Of a stretch of DNA of 64,000 bases, positions 63,280 to 64,000 are shown in pieces. The translations under genes and the position numbers were made by a program. The notes beneath the pieces were generated by a model. It did not search any database, was not told the origin of the DNA, and was given only the letters and a program-made list of their open reading frames with translations. The stretch's first letter is position 1. Each line of letters opens with the position of its first letter. This DNA is from Peribacillus muralis (GTDB lineage Bacteria; Bacillota; Bacilli; Bacillales; DSM-1321), in NCBI RefSeq assembly GCF_001645685.2, contig NZ_CP017080.1, positions 2,717,036-2,781,035 on the forward strand, read 5' to 3'.

Positions 63280-64000
63280 CAGTTTGTAGACAAAAGGGGT
63301 TCGGAATTATAAATTCCGAACCCCTTTTTGAGATTCTCTTTGAATTGTGCCTAGAGTGAAGAGATTCGGGCTCTACGAGCCTCCTATGTTAAACCATTTT
63401 TGGGATTTCCCATGCCCAATTGGCCATCTTCTTTACATTCATGGCAGCGAAAGTAAGCATCGCTTGCATCGACAATTTTTTAAGTCCCCTTAAAGTAGTC
63501 CAACGCATTCCATGCTTTTCTTTTGCATCTGCGAATACACGCTCAATCGTTTCCTTGAGTTTCGCATAGATAAGTTTTACATCTTGATGATGACGCAGAT
63601 GATCTGCTTCTTCCATATTTTCTTGCCAGATATGGCGTGTCACCACTTTTTGATGGTCTTTGCTTTCCGTACACTGTGATAAAAATGAGCATCTCTTACA
63701 CTTATGTTTGGGAGATTTATACTCGCGATATCCCTCTTTATTTGTTGTTGAGTACGTTAAAACCTCGCCCGATGGGCAAAGGTAACAGTCAAAATGTTCA
63801 TCGTAAACATACTCATGTTTGCGGAAGAATCCTTCTTTTGTCCGTGGTCGTGTATAGGGTAAAGCTGGCGTGATTTCTTTGTTAAATAGGTAGCTTGTAA
63901 TGGCCGGTGTTTTATAAGCGGCATCTGCCGCAACGGCTTCCGGTTTTCCAATATTCTCAATCACTTGATCAACAAGTGGCTCTAAAACTTGACTATCATG
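63280..64000 (-). mobile_element. IS1182-family insertion sequence, copy 2 (partial at window edge)
   Basis: The right terminal repeat CAGTTTGTAGACAAAAGG begins at 63280, followed by the AAAAGGGGTTCGGAATT hairpin and the transposase 3' end. Nearly identical to copy 1. The left part is outside the window. Confidence 0.9.
63389..64000 (-). CDS. IS1182-family transposase, C-terminal part
   Basis: The frame is open from the window edge (HDSQVLEPLVDQVIENIGKP) to the stop at 63389, 203 codons. It contains AADAAYKTPA, a Cys-rich segment (CYLCPSG, CKRCSFLSQC) and ERVFADAKEKHGMRWTTLRG, ending WEIPKMV. It lacks the lesions seen in copy 1 over this part, so it may be active. Whether the N-terminal half is intact cannot be seen. 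Confidence 0.92.
   Translation of the reverse strand, partial: HDSQVLEPLVDQVIENIGKPEAVAADAAYKTPAITSYLFNKEITPALPYTRPRTKEGFFRKHEYVYDEHFDCYLCPSGEVLTYSTTNKEGYREYKSPKHKCKRCSFLSQCTESKDHQKVVTRHIWQENMEEADHLRHHQDVKLIYAKLKETIERVFADAKEKHGMRWTTLRGLKKLSMQAMLTFAAMNVKKMANWAWEIPKMV

Noticed and set aside
1..64000. CRISPR arrays, rRNA and tRNA genes
   Set aside because: No regularly spaced repeats, no rRNA segments and no cloverleaf/CCA patterns were recognised by eye; a tRNAscan/CRISPR search was not possible.

Overview
The window reads as the chromosome of a low-GC, spore-forming Firmicute of the Bacillaceae. Gene content and order closely track Bacillus subtilis (mtn, deoD-yozD-yodN-yozE-yokU-kamA-yodPQRST, ypmPQRS-msrAB, tatAC, ilvA, dfrA-thyA-ypjP, yphP-ilvD-ypgQR), and there are spore-coat-type YjcZ peptides and KinA-type kinase motifs. 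A Peribacillus-like organism is my best guess; this is inference, not a database match.

Layout. 1-5715: methionine salvage (mtnW, mtnE, mtnU, mtnK, mtnA) with two SAM-I (S-box) riboswitches. 5800-10400: an LCP-family lipoprotein, a CtpA/B-type protease, deoD and yozD, with a possible structured RNA near 7230-7447. 10539-18394: yodN, split by an approximately 7.15-kb integrative element. The element carries a large serine recombinase, a replication-like protein, small secreted and membrane proteins, and IS debris, and it is bounded by 19-bp direct repeats (11152-11170 and 18300-18318). 18794-20056: an apparently intact IS3-family element. 20095-22118: an orphan sensor kinase and yozE. 22396-30742: the lysine 2,3-aminomutase (kam/yod) cluster, with a textbook sigma-54 promoter in front of kamA, a sigma-54 activator encoded inside the cluster and a sigma-E-like promoter at its head.

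30800-44000: housekeeping genes (LD-carboxypeptidase, YjcZ, SGNH hydrolases, msrAB, ypmPQRS, DegV, TatAC, IlvA, DfrA, ThyA). 44093-44803: a secreted Pro-Pro endopeptidase-like metalloprotease. 45000-63000: TerC, YpjP, gamma-glutamyltransferase, a YpiP-like methyltransferase, bacilliredoxin, IlvD, YpgR, an ABC-F ATPase, YpgQ, a second DegV, glutathione peroxidase, MetA, a methyltransferase and an AIM24 protein. The right edge enters a second IS1182-family copy.

The most notable signals are (i) the recombinase-split yodN gene, whose reading frame would be restored exactly by recombination between the two repeats; (ii) IS1182-type elements whose ends (five of five visible) directly abut Rho-independent terminator hairpins; (iii) the sigma-54 control built into the kam cluster; and (iv) the PPEP-like protease. 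No rRNA, tRNA or CRISPR array was recognised.
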